Assembly: GCF_052055585.1 (NCBI RefSeq)
Contig: NZ_CP170485.1
Span: 2,542,001-2,606,000 of the forward strand
From: Oceanicaulis sp052055585
Lineage (GTDB): Bacteria; Pseudomonadota; Alphaproteobacteria; Caulobacterales; Maricaulaceae
Length of the DNA: 64,000 bases
Direction of reading: 5' to 3'
This document shows, piece by piece, positions 24,340-34,139 of the stretch. Every line of letters begins with the position of its first letter. The first letter of the stretch is position 1. The notes under the pieces are model-generated. The model worked only from the letters and a program-made list of their open reading frames with translations, was not told the DNA's origin and did no database searches. The position numbers and the translations under genes are program-made.

Positions 24340-24704
24340 GACGTCCTCCGCAATGTGTCGAGCGTGTAGAGCACGGCGTCAGAGTCCGGTTCGGAGATCA
24401 CCAGTCGCAGGCGCAGAAGGTCCGGCTGGCCCGCATCATCGACTTCCAGCGCCCAGTCAAAGCTCTGCCCGCCCAGCGCATATTCGCCACGCTGATCGCG
24501 CATCGCGCCAGGACCGGCGTTCAGCAAAGCCTCGCTCAGAAGGTTTTGCGCCGCGATCTGCGCCAGCGTAATCTCGCGCGCCAGCGTCGCCGAACGGGCC
24601 GAGGTGCTCAGCGCATTCATCAGCGCCACGCCTGCGAGCGCCAGAATGGCGAGCGCCGCCAGCATCTCGATCAGCGAAAATCCGTCCTGAGCGCGCGCGG
24701 TCAT
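24336..24704 (-). CDS. gspI: T2SS minor pseudopilin GspI
   Basis: A 122-residue pseudopilin: MTARAQDG leader then FSLIEMLAALAILALAGVALM with F1 and E5. The rest (ARLTL-like helix, QNLLSEALLN and QSFDWALEV) is the standard I-type C-terminal domain. Third of four overlapping pseudopilin genes. Confidence 0.9.
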   Translation of the reverse strand: MTARAQDGFSLIEMLAALAILALAGVALMNALSTSARSATLAREITLAQIAAQNLLSEALLNAGPGAMRDQRGEYALGGQSFDWALEVDDAGQPDLLRLRLVISEPDSDAVLYTLDTLRRTS

Positions 24705-25231
24705 GACGGCGTATCCGGATCGCGCAGATTCAACCGCCCCTCGCCATCGCGTTCGATCATCCGCACGCTGTCCGCGCCCCGCAATTCATAGGCGAAGGGC
24801 TGGTCAAAACCGGTGGGGTCAAACCAGACCTCGGGACCTTCCAGCGCCGCCGCATCTTCCAGCGAAGCCTCGCCGCGCTGCGCGATAGCGCCAGACTGCA
24901 CCACGAGGATCAGATCTGGGTCTTCAAAGCGTTGCGCGTCAAAGGCGGGATGGTCGGTGCGAACACGCCAGACGCCCTCTTCAAAGCGGTAGAACTGATA
25001 GCCGCGCCCGTCAAAGCGCGCGCCGAACCCCACATGCTGGCCCGACACCAACGCATCCTGCCGCGCCTCGTTGAGCGCGCGCACAAGCGCCTCGCCTTCG
25101 AGCTGGGCCGGGGAATCCTCAGGCTGGAGCATGACCACGGCCACGCCCGTCACCAGCGCCATGATCGCCAGCGCCGCCAGCGTCTCGATCAGCGAGACGC
25201 CCGCTTCAGAGGATCGGGGCGGACGAGGCAT
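24701..25231 (-). CDS. gspH: T2SS minor pseudopilin GspH
   Basis: A 176-residue pseudopilin: MPRPPRSSEAG leader then VSLIETLAALAIMALVTGVAVVML, with Val instead of the usual Phe at position 1 and E5 present. EALVRALNEARQDALVSGQHVGFGA is the helix and first strand of the H domain, and the C-terminal VWFDPTGFDQPFAYEL is typical. Start overlaps the stop of gspG. Confidence 0.88.
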   Translation of the reverse strand: MPRPPRSSEAGVSLIETLAALAIMALVTGVAVVMLQPEDSPAQLEGEALVRALNEARQDALVSGQHVGFGARFDGRGYQFYRFEEGVWRVRTDHPAFDAQRFEDPDLILVVQSGAIAQRGEASLEDAAALEGPEVWFDPTGFDQPFAYELRGADSVRMIERDGEGRLNLRDPDTPS

Positions 25232-25695
25232 CAGTCCTGTTCGGCGTTCCAGTTGCCAATGTCGGCGTCTTCGCCCTCACCCCCTTCGCGTCCATCCGCG
25301 CCCAGCGTCCAGACATCAAACCGGCCATGCTCACCCGGATAGAGGTAGAGGAAGTCATTGCCCCAGGGATCGGTGGGCAGATTATTGATGAAACCACCCT
25401 CGGGAAAACGCGTCGCCAGACGGGCGTCAGCCGGCGGGGTCACAAGCGCATCCAGGCCTTCATCGGTGCTGGGATAACGACCCATGCGCAGGCGATAGGT
25501 TTCCAGCGCCTGCTCAAGCTGGCTGATCTGGGTCTGGGCGGTGGAGGAATTGGCCTGACCCAGCATGGGCAGGACATTGATGGTGATGATGGTGGCCAGA
25601 AGCCCGATGATCACCACGACCACCATGACCTCCACGAGCGAGAGCCCGGCTTCCTCATCCTCGAGACGGCGCGCGTCCTGTTTGGTGAGCAGCAT
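25231..25695 (-). CDS. gspG: T2SS major pseudopilin GspG
   Basis: A 154-residue major pseudopilin: leader of 17 residues ending EDEEAG, then LSLVEVMVVVVIIGLLATIITINVL with E5 (L instead of F at position 1). MGRYPSTDEGLDALVTPP and PTDPWGNDFLYLYPGEHG are the conserved calcium-binding C-terminal region. It forms the pseudopilus shaft. A 24-base gap separates it from gspF, the largest inside the operon, and fits a separate ribosome site for this highly expressed subunit. Confidence 0.94.
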   Translation of the reverse strand: MLLTKQDARRLEDEEAGLSLVEVMVVVVIIGLLATIITINVLPMLGQANSSTAQTQISQLEQALETYRLRMGRYPSTDEGLDALVTPPADARLATRFPEGGFINNLPTDPWGNDFLYLYPGEHGRFDVWTLGADGREGGEGEDADIGNWNAEQD

Positions 25696-25719
25696 GTCTC
25701 AGTCTCCTTGCTGGCCGCG

Positions 25720-26943
25720 CTAACCCAGCGCAGCAGTGTTCAGTTGCAGGATCGGCAAGAGGATCGAAAGCACGATCCCCACCACGATCACGGCCATGGC
25801 GATGATGATGCCCGGCTCCAGCAGGCTCAGACCCACCGTGATCGCGCCATCGACCTCGGCCTCCATATGCTCGGCGGAGCGCTGGAACATTTCCGCCAGA
25901 CGGCCCGAGCGTTCGCCCGCCGCTACCATGTAGACCATCAGCGGCGGGAACCAGCGCGCCTGACGAAGCGCAGCCGCCAGCCCCTTACCGGTTTCCACCT
26001 GCTCTATCACCGCGCCCAGCATCGTCTGGAAGGGCAGATTGTCCGACGCCCGCCGGGCCGCGCGCAGGGCTTCGGGCAGCACCGCGCCCGCATTGATCAG
26101 GATCGCCATGGTGCGCGCAAAGCGCGCCGCCTCGACCTTGCGGGCGAAACCGCCGAGGCCAGGCAGGCCAAGCTGGCTGGTCTGGACCGCGCGTTTGACG
26201 GGCTCTCGCCGGATCAGCACCGAATAGAGCAGGACCGCACCGAGAATTCCGACAATCAGGATCGGCCAGCTGGCCTGAAGCGCGTCTGACAGACCGATCA
26301 TGACCCGCGTGATCAGCGGCAGGGTCATGTTCATGGTCTCAAACTGCTCGGCGATCTTCGGCACGATCGCCACCAGCAGAACGCAGACCACCAGAAGCGC
26401 GACCACACCCAGCACACTGGGATAGATCAGCGCCGCGCCCACCCGGCGCTTCAGCGCGCCCGCTTTTTCAAGGTAATCGGCCAGACGGTCGAGCACTTGC
26501 CCCAAACCGCCCGCGCTTTCCCCCGCCGCGACCATGGCGCGATACACGCCGGGGAAGCTATCGGGATAGAGCGCCATGGCGTCTGACAGGCGTTCGCCCT
26601 CAACCACTTTCTCGCGCACGCCCATCAGGACGCGGCCAACCTGGCCCTTGTCCGCCTGACCACCCACCAGACCCACCGCTTCTTCGACCGGCATGCCCGC
26701 GTCAATCAGAGTGGCGAGCTGGCGGGTGACGCCAGTCAGATCGTCTTCAGACAGGCCCTTGGGCTTGAACAGGTTCGCCACCGGGTTCGCGCCGCCAGTT
26801 TTCTCGCTGGCGCGCGACACCGATAGCGGCGCAAGCCGACGGCGCCGCAATTCCTTGCGCGCGGCGGCTTCGCTATCAGCGGACAGAAGGCCTTTGGTGC
26901 GCTTGCCCGCCGCGTCGAGCGCTTCGTACTCAAACGCCGCCAT
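25720..26943 (-). CDS. gspF: T2SS inner-membrane platform protein GspF
   Basis: A 407-residue polytopic protein of three membrane helices with the two F domains: DDLTGVTRQLATLIDAGMPVEEAV and FARTMAILINAGAVLPEAL are the repeated F-domain motifs. AGERSGRLAEMFQR is a conserved F family block. A longer start at 26955 exists (it overlaps gspE by more and lacks a good ribosome site); I prefer 26943, giving MAAFEYEALDAAGKR. Confidence 0.9.
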   Translation of the reverse strand: MAAFEYEALDAAGKRTKGLLSADSEAAARKELRRRRLAPLSVSRASEKTGGANPVANLFKPKGLSEDDLTGVTRQLATLIDAGMPVEEAVGLVGGQADKGQVGRVLMGVREKVVEGERLSDAMALYPDSFPGVYRAMVAAGESAGGLGQVLDRLADYLEKAGALKRRVGAALIYPSVLGVVALLVVCVLLVAIVPKIAEQFETMNMTLPLITRVMIGLSDALQASWPILIVGILGAVLLYSVLIRREPVKRAVQTSQLGLPGLGGFARKVEAARFARTMAILINAGAVLPEALRAARRASDNLPFQTMLGAVIEQVETGKGLAAALRQARWFPPLMVYMVAAGERSGRLAEMFQRSAEHMEAEVDGAITVGLSLLEPGIIIAMAVIVVGIVLSILLPILQLNTAALG

Positions 26944-28414
26944 CGCGCTCGCCATCCTCGCGACACACCCGCATCACTTCCGCCAGCGATGTCTCACCGG
27001 CCTTGGCCAGCTCCACGCCCGAGCGCCACAGCGTATTGCGATGAGCGAAAGCGTGGCGGGCGATCTCGCTCTCGCGCGCATCCTCGTGGATCATCGAGGC
27101 GACAGCATCATCCACCACCAAAAGCTCATAGACGCCGCGTCGCCCCTGATAGCCGGACCCGCCGCAGCTGTCACAGCCCTTGGGTTTGTACAACAGCGCG
27201 GTCTCGCCGGGCTCCAGCTCCAGCATGCGCTGCTCGCCCGCATCCGGCTCATAGGCGGTCTTGCAGGACGGGCACAGGCGACGCACCAGACGCTGGGCCA
27301 CCACCGCCTTGATGGTGGTCGCCAGCAGATAGCTTTCAACGCCCATATCGCGAAGGCGCGTTACCGCGGCGGCGGCGGAATTGGTGTGCACGGTGGAGAG
27401 AACAAGGTGACCGGTCAGAGAGGCCTGCACCGCGATCTCGGCGGTCTCGACGTCCCGGATCTCGCCCACCATCACCACATCGGGGTCCTGGCGCAGAATG
27501 GCGCGCAGGCCCGCCGCGAAGGTCATGCCGACCTTGGTGTTCACCTGGGTCTGGCCCACGCCCTCAACCGCGTATTCCACAGGGTCTTCCACGGTCAGGA
27601 TATTACGGGTCTGATCGTTCAGGAGGTTCAGCCCGGCATAGAGCGTCGTCGTCTTACCCGCACCCGTGGGACCGGTGACCAGCACCACGCCATTGGGCTG
27701 GGTCAACACCTTGCGGAAGTCCTCAAGCTGGCGCGGAGACATGCCGAGCTGTTCGAGCGTGAAGCGCGCGCTGTCCTTGTCCAGAAGACGCAGCACGACG
27801 CGTTCGCCATAGCGCGACGGCAGGGTTGAGACCCGCACATCCACGCCCTTGCCCGCCAGCGTCAGGGTCAGGCGGCCATCCTGGGGGATGCGTTTTTCCG
27901 CGATGTCGAGCCGGGCCATCACCTTGATGCGGCTCGTCAAAGGCGGAGCGAGCCGCCCGCTCAGCGACACCATTTCACGCAAGACGCCATCGACGCGCAG
28001 GCGCACGGACACCCGGTCCTCGAACGGTTCGACGTGAATATCAGAGGCGCCCGAGCGCACGGCCTCGGCGATCAGGCCGTTGATCAGGCGAATGATCGGC
28101 GCGTCGGACGCGCTGTCCAGAAGGTCGGCGGTCTTGGGGATGTCGTTGATGATGTCAGACAGGCTCTCGCCCGCCTCATCCTCGGCCCGGTCCGACATGG
28201 AATGGGCGAGACCATCAAAGGCGTAGATTTCAGACAGGGCCCGATCAAAGGCGCGGGCGTCCAGTGTACGCACTTCACACGCCTGCCCCGCCGCCCGGCG
28301 GGCCTCCACCAGCGCCAGCGCATCTGCATCCTCACGCAGGAGAAAGACCGGGACCTCCCCGGTCTGAAGCGCAACGCCGCGTTCGCGGGCAAAGGCGTAG
28401 TTCAGCGGCTTCAA
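26930..28414 (-). CDS. gspE: T2SS assembly ATPase GspE
   Basis: A 494-residue secretion ATPase. It has an N-terminal domain followed by the ATPase core with Walker A GPTGAGKTTTL (248-258), Asp box EDPVEY (276-281) and Walker B-type LRAILRQDPDVVMVGEIRD (303-321), plus the HTNSA histidine box (343-347). The four zinc-binding cysteines (C381, C384, C414, C417) are present, as in T2SS rather than T4P PilB. It powers pseudopilus extension. Confidence 0.95.
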   Translation of the reverse strand: MKPLNYAFARERGVALQTGEVPVFLLREDADALALVEARRAAGQACEVRTLDARAFDRALSEIYAFDGLAHSMSDRAEDEAGESLSDIINDIPKTADLLDSASDAPIIRLINGLIAEAVRSGASDIHVEPFEDRVSVRLRVDGVLREMVSLSGRLAPPLTSRIKVMARLDIAEKRIPQDGRLTLTLAGKGVDVRVSTLPSRYGERVVLRLLDKDSARFTLEQLGMSPRQLEDFRKVLTQPNGVVLVTGPTGAGKTTTLYAGLNLLNDQTRNILTVEDPVEYAVEGVGQTQVNTKVGMTFAAGLRAILRQDPDVVMVGEIRDVETAEIAVQASLTGHLVLSTVHTNSAAAAVTRLRDMGVESYLLATTIKAVVAQRLVRRLCPSCKTAYEPDAGEQRMLELEPGETALLYKPKGCDSCGGSGYQGRRGVYELLVVDDAVASMIHEDARESEIARHAFAHRNTLWRSGVELAKAGETSLAEVMRVCREDGERDGGV

Positions 28415-28417
28415 GGC

Positions 28418-30403
28418 TTACTCCTGGCCCGCATCATCACCCGGAAGGGGACCTGCGAAAGGTTGCTGGCCGCGCATCATCATGTCCACGATGGATTCAA
28501 GGCTGGACGTTCCGCCCGTCGCCTCACGCTGTTGGCCCACCGCATAATCATAGCTGTTGCGGGTCACGTCGCGCATGGTCGCAGCATCGCGCACGATGGT
28601 CGGACGGATGAAGACCATCAGATTGCGACGCGTGGTGGAGCGGCTGTCATTGCGGAACAGACGACCCGCGCCCGGCAGTCGGCTCAGCCCCGGCACGCCG
28701 CTTTCCGCTTCCTGCTCGTCGGTCTCGATCAGACCGCCCAGCACGATGATTTCGCCATCATCGGCCAGCACCGTCGTCTCGATCTTGCGCTGATTGGTGA
28801 TCAGCTCGACAAAGTCGGCGCTGACCGGTCCAGCCACGGATGACACTTCCTGACGGATCTGCAGACGGATGGCGTCGCCATCATTGATTTGCGGGCGCAC
28901 ATAAAGCTGCACGCCGACACTTTCGCGCTCGATCTGGCGGAAGGGGTTGGAGTTGTTCGAGCCCAGCGTCTCGCCCGTGGTGATCGGGATTTCCTGACCC
29001 ACCATCAGATTGGCTTCCTCGTTATCCAGCACCATCAGCTGAGGCTTGGAGAGGACGTTGGAATCCGTGTCGCTGTCGAGCGCATTGACGATGACGCCAA
29101 AGAGCGAGCCATCGTTGAGCTCGCCGCCGAAGCCGAAGGCGCCGCCGCGGGCATTCACCAGCGAGGACAGAGCCAGATTGCGCAGGTTCACATCGGCGCT
29201 GCTGGTGTTCTCTTCCCCATTCGAGCCCAGACCGCCGGTCAGAAGCGCGCCGGTCAGCGCCAGAAGGTCAGGCTGACGAGTGGAGCCATAGCGGGTGTAG
29301 GCGAACGGCATGGCGTCATCGCCATCGCCCGCCAAGAGGAACTGAACGCCCAGATCGCGTGCGGTCTGGTCGGAGATTTCCACCACAATGGCTTCCACCT
29401 GCACTTGCGGGCGGCGCACATCGAGACGGCTGATCACCTGTTCCAGCTCGCGCAGCACGTCCGGATCGGCGTTCATGATGATGGAGTTGGTCGCCGCGTG
29501 ATGGGCGATCGAAACCGGGCGTCCGCCGCTTTCCGGACCGCTGAGCGCTTCAGCGAATTGCTGCAGGATCGGCAGCAGGTCATCGCCCTGGGCATGGTTG
29601 AGCGCGACCACGCGGAAGGTCTGGGTGGAGGCGCTGACGGCATCGATGCGGCGCACCAGCGAGATCATCTCGCCCACCGCCGACGGCTCGCCGCGCAGCA
29701 ACAGCGCATTGGAAGCGGGCACGGCGGCCACGGTCACGTTGGATGGCGCCTGATCCTCGCCGCCCTGATTGCGCTCGCGCAGGCGGGCGATGACAGACGC
29801 CATCTCTTCGGCGGGCAGGTTCTCCAGCGTCAGCATTTCCACGGTGGAGGTGTCGCGGTCCGCTTCACGCAGCGCCGCTTCGATGGCGCGAATGTTCGAG
29901 GCGAAATCGACGATCACGACCAGATTGCCGGACTCAACCGGGTTCACCGCACCCGACGGGCTGAGCATGGGCGTTACAGCACGGACGGCGGAGCGGGCAG
30001 AGGTGTTGTTGAGGCGATAGACCCGCGTCAGGAAGACATCGCCATCGCGTGTCGCCGATTGCATGGGCGCGCCGGCACGGGCGCCTTCGGCCTGGGGCAC
30101 GATCTGGAACACGCCCGGCGCGGTCTGCACCGCCGTATAGCCGTTCACGCGCAGGGTGGAGAGAAAGACCTGAAACACTTCTTCATCGCTCAGCGGCGCT
30201 TCGGAGACGATGGTCACAAGCCCGCGCACATCGGGATCGAGCACGAAGGTGTAGCCCGTCATCAGGGCGATATCGTCGATCACCGCGCCGATCTCGGCAT
30301 TGCGATAGTTCAGGGTCTGACCGCCATTGGACTGGGCGAAGGCGGCGCCGATCAGCACGGCCGGAGCCAGCACGAGAATGAGCATGCGGGACAGCAAGGT
30401 CAC
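28418..30403 (-). CDS. gspD: T2SS secretin GspD
   Basis: A 661-residue outer-membrane secretin with signal peptide (ILVLAPAVLIGAAFA). N0 begins at LNYRNAEIGAVIDDIALMTGYTFVLDP, followed by three ring-building N1-N3 repeats (FRVVALNHAQGDDLLPILQQ is the third) and the secretin core with VQVEAIVVEISDQTARDLGVQFLL and VPGLSRLPGAGRLFRN, then NLMVFIRPTIVRD. No C-terminal S domain of the pilotin type is evident beyond ~40 residues (YAVGQQREATGGTSSLES), so pilotin binding is uncertain. It forms the outer-membrane gate. Last-gene lipoprotein may serve its targeting (inference). Confidence 0.94.
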   Translation of the reverse strand: MTLLSRMLILVLAPAVLIGAAFAQSNGGQTLNYRNAEIGAVIDDIALMTGYTFVLDPDVRGLVTIVSEAPLSDEEVFQVFLSTLRVNGYTAVQTAPGVFQIVPQAEGARAGAPMQSATRDGDVFLTRVYRLNNTSARSAVRAVTPMLSPSGAVNPVESGNLVVIVDFASNIRAIEAALREADRDTSTVEMLTLENLPAEEMASVIARLRERNQGGEDQAPSNVTVAAVPASNALLLRGEPSAVGEMISLVRRIDAVSASTQTFRVVALNHAQGDDLLPILQQFAEALSGPESGGRPVSIAHHAATNSIIMNADPDVLRELEQVISRLDVRRPQVQVEAIVVEISDQTARDLGVQFLLAGDGDDAMPFAYTRYGSTRQPDLLALTGALLTGGLGSNGEENTSSADVNLRNLALSSLVNARGGAFGFGGELNDGSLFGVIVNALDSDTDSNVLSKPQLMVLDNEEANLMVGQEIPITTGETLGSNNSNPFRQIERESVGVQLYVRPQINDGDAIRLQIRQEVSSVAGPVSADFVELITNQRKIETTVLADDGEIIVLGGLIETDEQEAESGVPGLSRLPGAGRLFRNDSRSTTRRNLMVFIRPTIVRDAATMRDVTRNSYDYAVGQQREATGGTSSLESIVDMMMRGQQPFAGPLPGDDAGQE

Positions 30404-30408
30404 GGGTC

Positions 30409-31263
30409 TTACTCCTGTCGGGCGGCGTCAGCCGCGGACGGTGTGAGGGTCAGGCGTTGGCCATCGCGTTCGATGCTCAGGCGCACTTCACCCGAGTTCG
30501 AAAGGGCCCGGGCCAGCGCATCAGGCGCGCTGACCGGCGTATCATTGAGAGCGAGGATGACATCTCCCGGCTCCAGCCCGAAACGGGCGAGCCAGGTGCG
30601 GTTGGCGTCAGAGCCGATGTCCAGACCGATGAGCTGACCGTCGCGCAAGCGCGGGCCCAGATCGAACTCCTCGATCAGCTGGTCGATTTCAGGTGCGCGC
30701 GTGCTGGCAACGGGCGCCGCGACCGCTGGCGCGGCGGCGCCGCTGGCGCTCTGACGCGCCTGTCGGCGTTCCCGGTCACGCAGATAGAGCGACTCCCGCG
30801 CGCCCCGGCGATTGATTTCGATACGGTCAGGATGAATGGCCTCGACCGTGATGCCGCTGGCGATCTCGTCACCGACGCGGACAATACGCTGGCGGCCGTT
30901 TTCCGCATCAATGATGGCGGAGCCGTCCTGCTCGCTCGCGCCCACACGCACACCGCGCAGGGAAATGTTCAACCGGCTTTCCGGCGCCGCCTCGACCGAT
31001 GGCGCCGCTTGGGACAGTCCGGTCGAGAACAGTCCCGTCACCGGCGCCTGGGCACTGACCGGATCAGCAGAGGCTGCGCTGGCCGAGACGCGGGGCGGAT
31101 CAATCCGCACATCCAGCGCATCAGCACCGTAAAGGCCGAACCACACCGCCCGCGCCAGAACCCAGCCCAGCACGATCACCGCCAGCACCGCGCACGTCGC
31201 CGCCAGTGCGCGGTTGATGCGCATTGCAGGAGCGGTTGCGGTTGGGGACAGGGTGCGGGTCAT
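30409..31263 (-). CDS. gspC: T2SS inner-membrane/secretin link GspC
   Basis: A 284-residue bitopic protein: cytoplasmic N-terminus, a membrane helix (ALAATCAVLAVIVLGWVLARA), a homology region with RLNISLRGVRVGASEQDGSAIIDAENGRQRIVRVGDEIASG, and a C-terminal PDZ-like domain (DLGPRLRDGQLIGLDIGSD, LARFGLEPGDVILALND). It joins the secretin to the platform. The frame extends upstream to 31317; the ATG at 31263 avoids a 20-residue basic extension. It is the first gene of the operon, six bases from gspD. Confidence 0.88.
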   Translation of the reverse strand: MTRTLSPTATAPAMRINRALAATCAVLAVIVLGWVLARAVWFGLYGADALDVRIDPPRVSASAASADPVSAQAPVTGLFSTGLSQAAPSVEAAPESRLNISLRGVRVGASEQDGSAIIDAENGRQRIVRVGDEIASGITVEAIHPDRIEINRRGARESLYLRDRERRQARQSASGAAAPAVAAPVASTRAPEIDQLIEEFDLGPRLRDGQLIGLDIGSDANRTWLARFGLEPGDVILALNDTPVSAPDALARALSNSGEVRLSIERDGQRLTLTPSAADAARQE

Positions 31264-31334
31264 GGCTCTTGTTGTTCGCCTCAGTCCAAGCGGGCGGACT
31301 GTAACGGTAGTTATCACACTATGAGAAGCAGCAA

Positions 31335-31362
31335 GGCGGACTTTCCCGAAAGAAAGCCCGCC
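31335..31362 (-). terminator. Probable terminator between receptor and gspC
   Basis: On the minus strand, GGCGGGCTTTC pairs with GAAAGTCCGCC (one G-U pair, 11 bp) around a six-base loop, followed by a pyrimidine-rich stretch TTGCTGCTTCTC. It lies 26 bases after the receptor's stop, and suggests that the receptor transcript ends before gspC, though the T-run is poor. Confidence 0.5.
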
Positions 31363-31387
31363 TGCCTGTCTTGGATTGAATCCTGGC

Positions 31388-34111
31388 CTAGAAGGACTTC
31401 TTCAGGCTGATCGAGAACGTGGTTCCCAGATCATAGGATTCAAAGTTGCGCTCTTCGCCGAACGCTTCCTGGTGCGCGGAATAGCCCTCGCCCAGAATGT
31501 TGCGGATGGCGAAACGCAGATCGACATCACCGGCGCGCGGCACGCTGAGGGTGCGGTTATGCACCAGGTCCAGCGTGAGCGGCGGCTCTTCGATCACTTC
31601 CGGGAAGAACGCCGAGCTTTCAATGTTCGGCGTGGTCGGGTTGTCCACGGACACGTTGAACTGGATGGTGCGAACGCGGTCGCTGTTCCAGTTCAGCAGC
31701 AGTGCGGTGCGAGTGCCGGTGCTCTTGGCTTCCCAGCCGATCTGCAGGTTGACGATGTGGTCGGACTGACCGTTCAGGCGCTGACCATCAAGGATGCGCG
31801 AGAACGCCGCCACTTCGTTCGGCACCACCACGTCGGTGGAGCCGCCCGCCGGCACGCCGGCGGCGATCACGGTGTCGGTCTGGTCAACCGTGATTTCCGA
31901 CTGGCTGTAGGTGTAGTTGGTGTTCACGAACACCTCGGCGTCACTCCAGAAGCCGTCATCACCGAACGTGTCGGCCATGTCGAAGGTCTTCTCGAACTCG
32001 ATCTCGAAGCCGTAAAGGGTGGCTTCAGGCGCGTTCAGATAGGAGTTTACCGGCTCTTCCGCAGCGTTGAAGAGATACTCAACGATCGGGTTTTCCAGCT
32101 CTTTGTAGAAGACGCCTGCGGTCAGGAACTGATCCCGACCGAAATACCATTCCAGACGTGCGTCATAGTTGGTGATCTCGGTGTCCACCAGGTACGGGTT
32201 GCCCACGAAGCGCTGGTCAAGCTCGGTATCGGTGAACAGGGCGAAGCCCAGCTCACGGAATTGCGGGCGGGTGATGGTTTCAGAGTAACCGAAACGCGCC
32301 TGCAGGTTGTCCGCGAAGGTCCAGGTCAGCGTGGCCGCCGGCAGGAGATAGTCTTCCTGGGTGGTCACTTCGGTGGACTGACCCGCATTGTCGAAGTTGA
32401 AGGTGCGGGTGGACAGCTCGCCGTCTTCCCAACGCACGCCCAGGGCGGCGCGCAGGTAAGGCGTGATCTCGACGTCGGTGGCGAAATAGGCGCCTTGAAC
32501 GTCCAGCTCACCGGCATAGGCGTCCGCCGCGCCCGATGCGCCGCGTTCGCGGATCTGCCAGGTGCCGCCTTCAGACGGAACGCCGATGTTCGGATCTGCG
32601 AAGATGTAATCGATGCGCGAAGAGCGGAAGAGGTTCGAGGAAGAACCCGAGAACGCCATGTCGCGGCTGAACGCGGAGCGCTCACGATTATTGGCGGCGT
32701 AACCGGCTTTCCACTCCCAGGACAGGCCCAGGGCTTCGAGCGGCAGCGTGAAGTCGATGCCGTAATCGGTGACTTGCTCGTCCACGCGGCTGAACGAGAT
32801 GTTGTTGCCGCGGGTGTCCGGACGCAGCACCAGCTGCTCGGCGCCATTCACGGTCTCGAACTCGTAACGCGCACGGCGCTGGTTCGGAGCGTTGCGGGAC
32901 GCGTCGGAGAAGGCCGCGCGCCAGCTGGCTTCGAGCTCGCCCAGCGATTCAAACATGTGATCGCCAGACAGCTGGTAGGTGTAGACCTGACGCTCGTAGA
33001 ACGCGGTGGAGTCGTCGCGGAAATCGTCTTCTTCGGTCGGCAGGAGATTGCCGAATTCAGAGCGGGTTTCCTTTTCGGTGGAGCGCAGGATCAGCGACAG
33101 GAACTGGATCTCGTGCTCGCCGAACTCGACCCCGACAGAGCCCAGAAGGTTCAGGGAGATGTCGTTGGTCGTCTCCATGAAGCCATAGTCGGTGTTCTGG
33201 GTGATGGTCTCGCCCGACACGACAGAGCTGCCTGCGGTGATGTCGCCGCGACGGCCATTCTTGGTCTGCCAGTCATTGTCAAAACCGACCGAGCCCAGAA
33301 TACCCAGGGCGAAATTATCGAACTCGAAGCGCTGGCCGCCAGAAGCGTCCACGCCCCAGTTCGGCTCGATATCGCCTTCCTGGATGACCCAGAGCTTGGA
33401 GTTTTCAAGCGAGCGGCCGAACTGGGCCAGGGTCTCGTCGTCCCAGATCCGGTTATCAGCGCCGACACGGCTGGTCTCGAACAGCGGCTTGAACTCGTCA
33501 GAGATCTCGCGGGTGTTGTCGCCAAAGCCCCAGCGGTCATTGCTGCCGCCATCATGGAGCAGGCCGGTGTTGAAGTTGGTCTCGGTGTCAGCCGACAGGC
33601 TCGTGCCGATTTCAAAGAAGCCTTCCGCCGGCAGGGCGGAGGTTTCAATCGAGATCAGGCCGCCGCCGAACTCGCCCGGGAATTGCGGCGAGAAGGTCTT
33701 CTGCACTAGAACGTTGGACACCACGCTCGTCGGGAACAGATCCAGCGGCGCAGCGCGCAGCAGGGGTTCCGGCGACGCCAGCGGCGAACCGTTCAGAAGG
33801 GTGTTGGAATAGCGCTCGTTCAGACCCCGCACGACCGGGAAGCGGCCGTCGGAAATGGTGATGCCGGAAACGCGGCCCAGCGCGTCAGCGACGCTGGAAT
33901 CCCCGGTGAGCACGAAATCGTCAGCGGACAGGAAGCTGGACACCTCGGAGGTGACGCGCTTGTCGTCCGGAACATACTGGTAGCGAACCACCACGACGTC
34001 TTCAGCCTGGGAGGCGTCGACCGCCTCTTGCGCCGAAGCCACCGTCAGCGGCGTCACGCAGACGCCAGACAGCAGAGCCGCGGTGAACGCGATGCGAGAT
34101 TTAAGCATCAT
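31388..34111 (-). CDS. TonB-dependent receptor, partner of the duplicated lipoprotein
   Basis: A 907-residue outer-membrane receptor. Signal peptide MMLKSRIAFTAALLSGVCVTPLTVASAQ; plug domain begins around residue 50 (DDFVLTGDSSVADALGRVSGI, RFPVVRGLNERYSNTLLNGS). The barrel runs from about 160 to the end, which is SISLKKSF with terminal phenylalanine. The plug start (RYQYVPDDKRVTSEVSSFL) has no clear TonB box. GGGG lies seven bases before the first ATG of the pair at 34111/34108. It is 75 bases downstream of the lipoprotein gene and both lie just upstream of gsp, a pairing seen in SusC/SusD-like and Caulobacter loci. The substrate is unknown. Confidence 0.93.
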   Translation of the reverse strand: MMLKSRIAFTAALLSGVCVTPLTVASAQEAVDASQAEDVVVVRYQYVPDDKRVTSEVSSFLSADDFVLTGDSSVADALGRVSGITISDGRFPVVRGLNERYSNTLLNGSPLASPEPLLRAAPLDLFPTSVVSNVLVQKTFSPQFPGEFGGGLISIETSALPAEGFFEIGTSLSADTETNFNTGLLHDGGSNDRWGFGDNTREISDEFKPLFETSRVGADNRIWDDETLAQFGRSLENSKLWVIQEGDIEPNWGVDASGGQRFEFDNFALGILGSVGFDNDWQTKNGRRGDITAGSSVVSGETITQNTDYGFMETTNDISLNLLGSVGVEFGEHEIQFLSLILRSTEKETRSEFGNLLPTEEDDFRDDSTAFYERQVYTYQLSGDHMFESLGELEASWRAAFSDASRNAPNQRRARYEFETVNGAEQLVLRPDTRGNNISFSRVDEQVTDYGIDFTLPLEALGLSWEWKAGYAANNRERSAFSRDMAFSGSSSNLFRSSRIDYIFADPNIGVPSEGGTWQIRERGASGAADAYAGELDVQGAYFATDVEITPYLRAALGVRWEDGELSTRTFNFDNAGQSTEVTTQEDYLLPAATLTWTFADNLQARFGYSETITRPQFRELGFALFTDTELDQRFVGNPYLVDTEITNYDARLEWYFGRDQFLTAGVFYKELENPIVEYLFNAAEEPVNSYLNAPEATLYGFEIEFEKTFDMADTFGDDGFWSDAEVFVNTNYTYSQSEITVDQTDTVIAAGVPAGGSTDVVVPNEVAAFSRILDGQRLNGQSDHIVNLQIGWEAKSTGTRTALLLNWNSDRVRTIQFNVSVDNPTTPNIESSAFFPEVIEEPPLTLDLVHNRTLSVPRAGDVDLRFAIRNILGEGYSAHQEAFGEERNFESYDLGTTFSISLKKSF

Positions 34112-34139
34112 AGTCCCCAATTCATTGGTTTGCAGGAGC

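Noticed and set aside
28889..30637. Plus-strand frame of 582 codons opposite gspD and gspC
   Set aside because: Low-complexity His/Arg-rich shadow of real gsp genes.
31376..33709. Long plus-strand frame (777 codons) opposite the TonB receptor
   Set aside because: Antisense shadow of a well-supported receptor; no ribosome site or recognisable domain.
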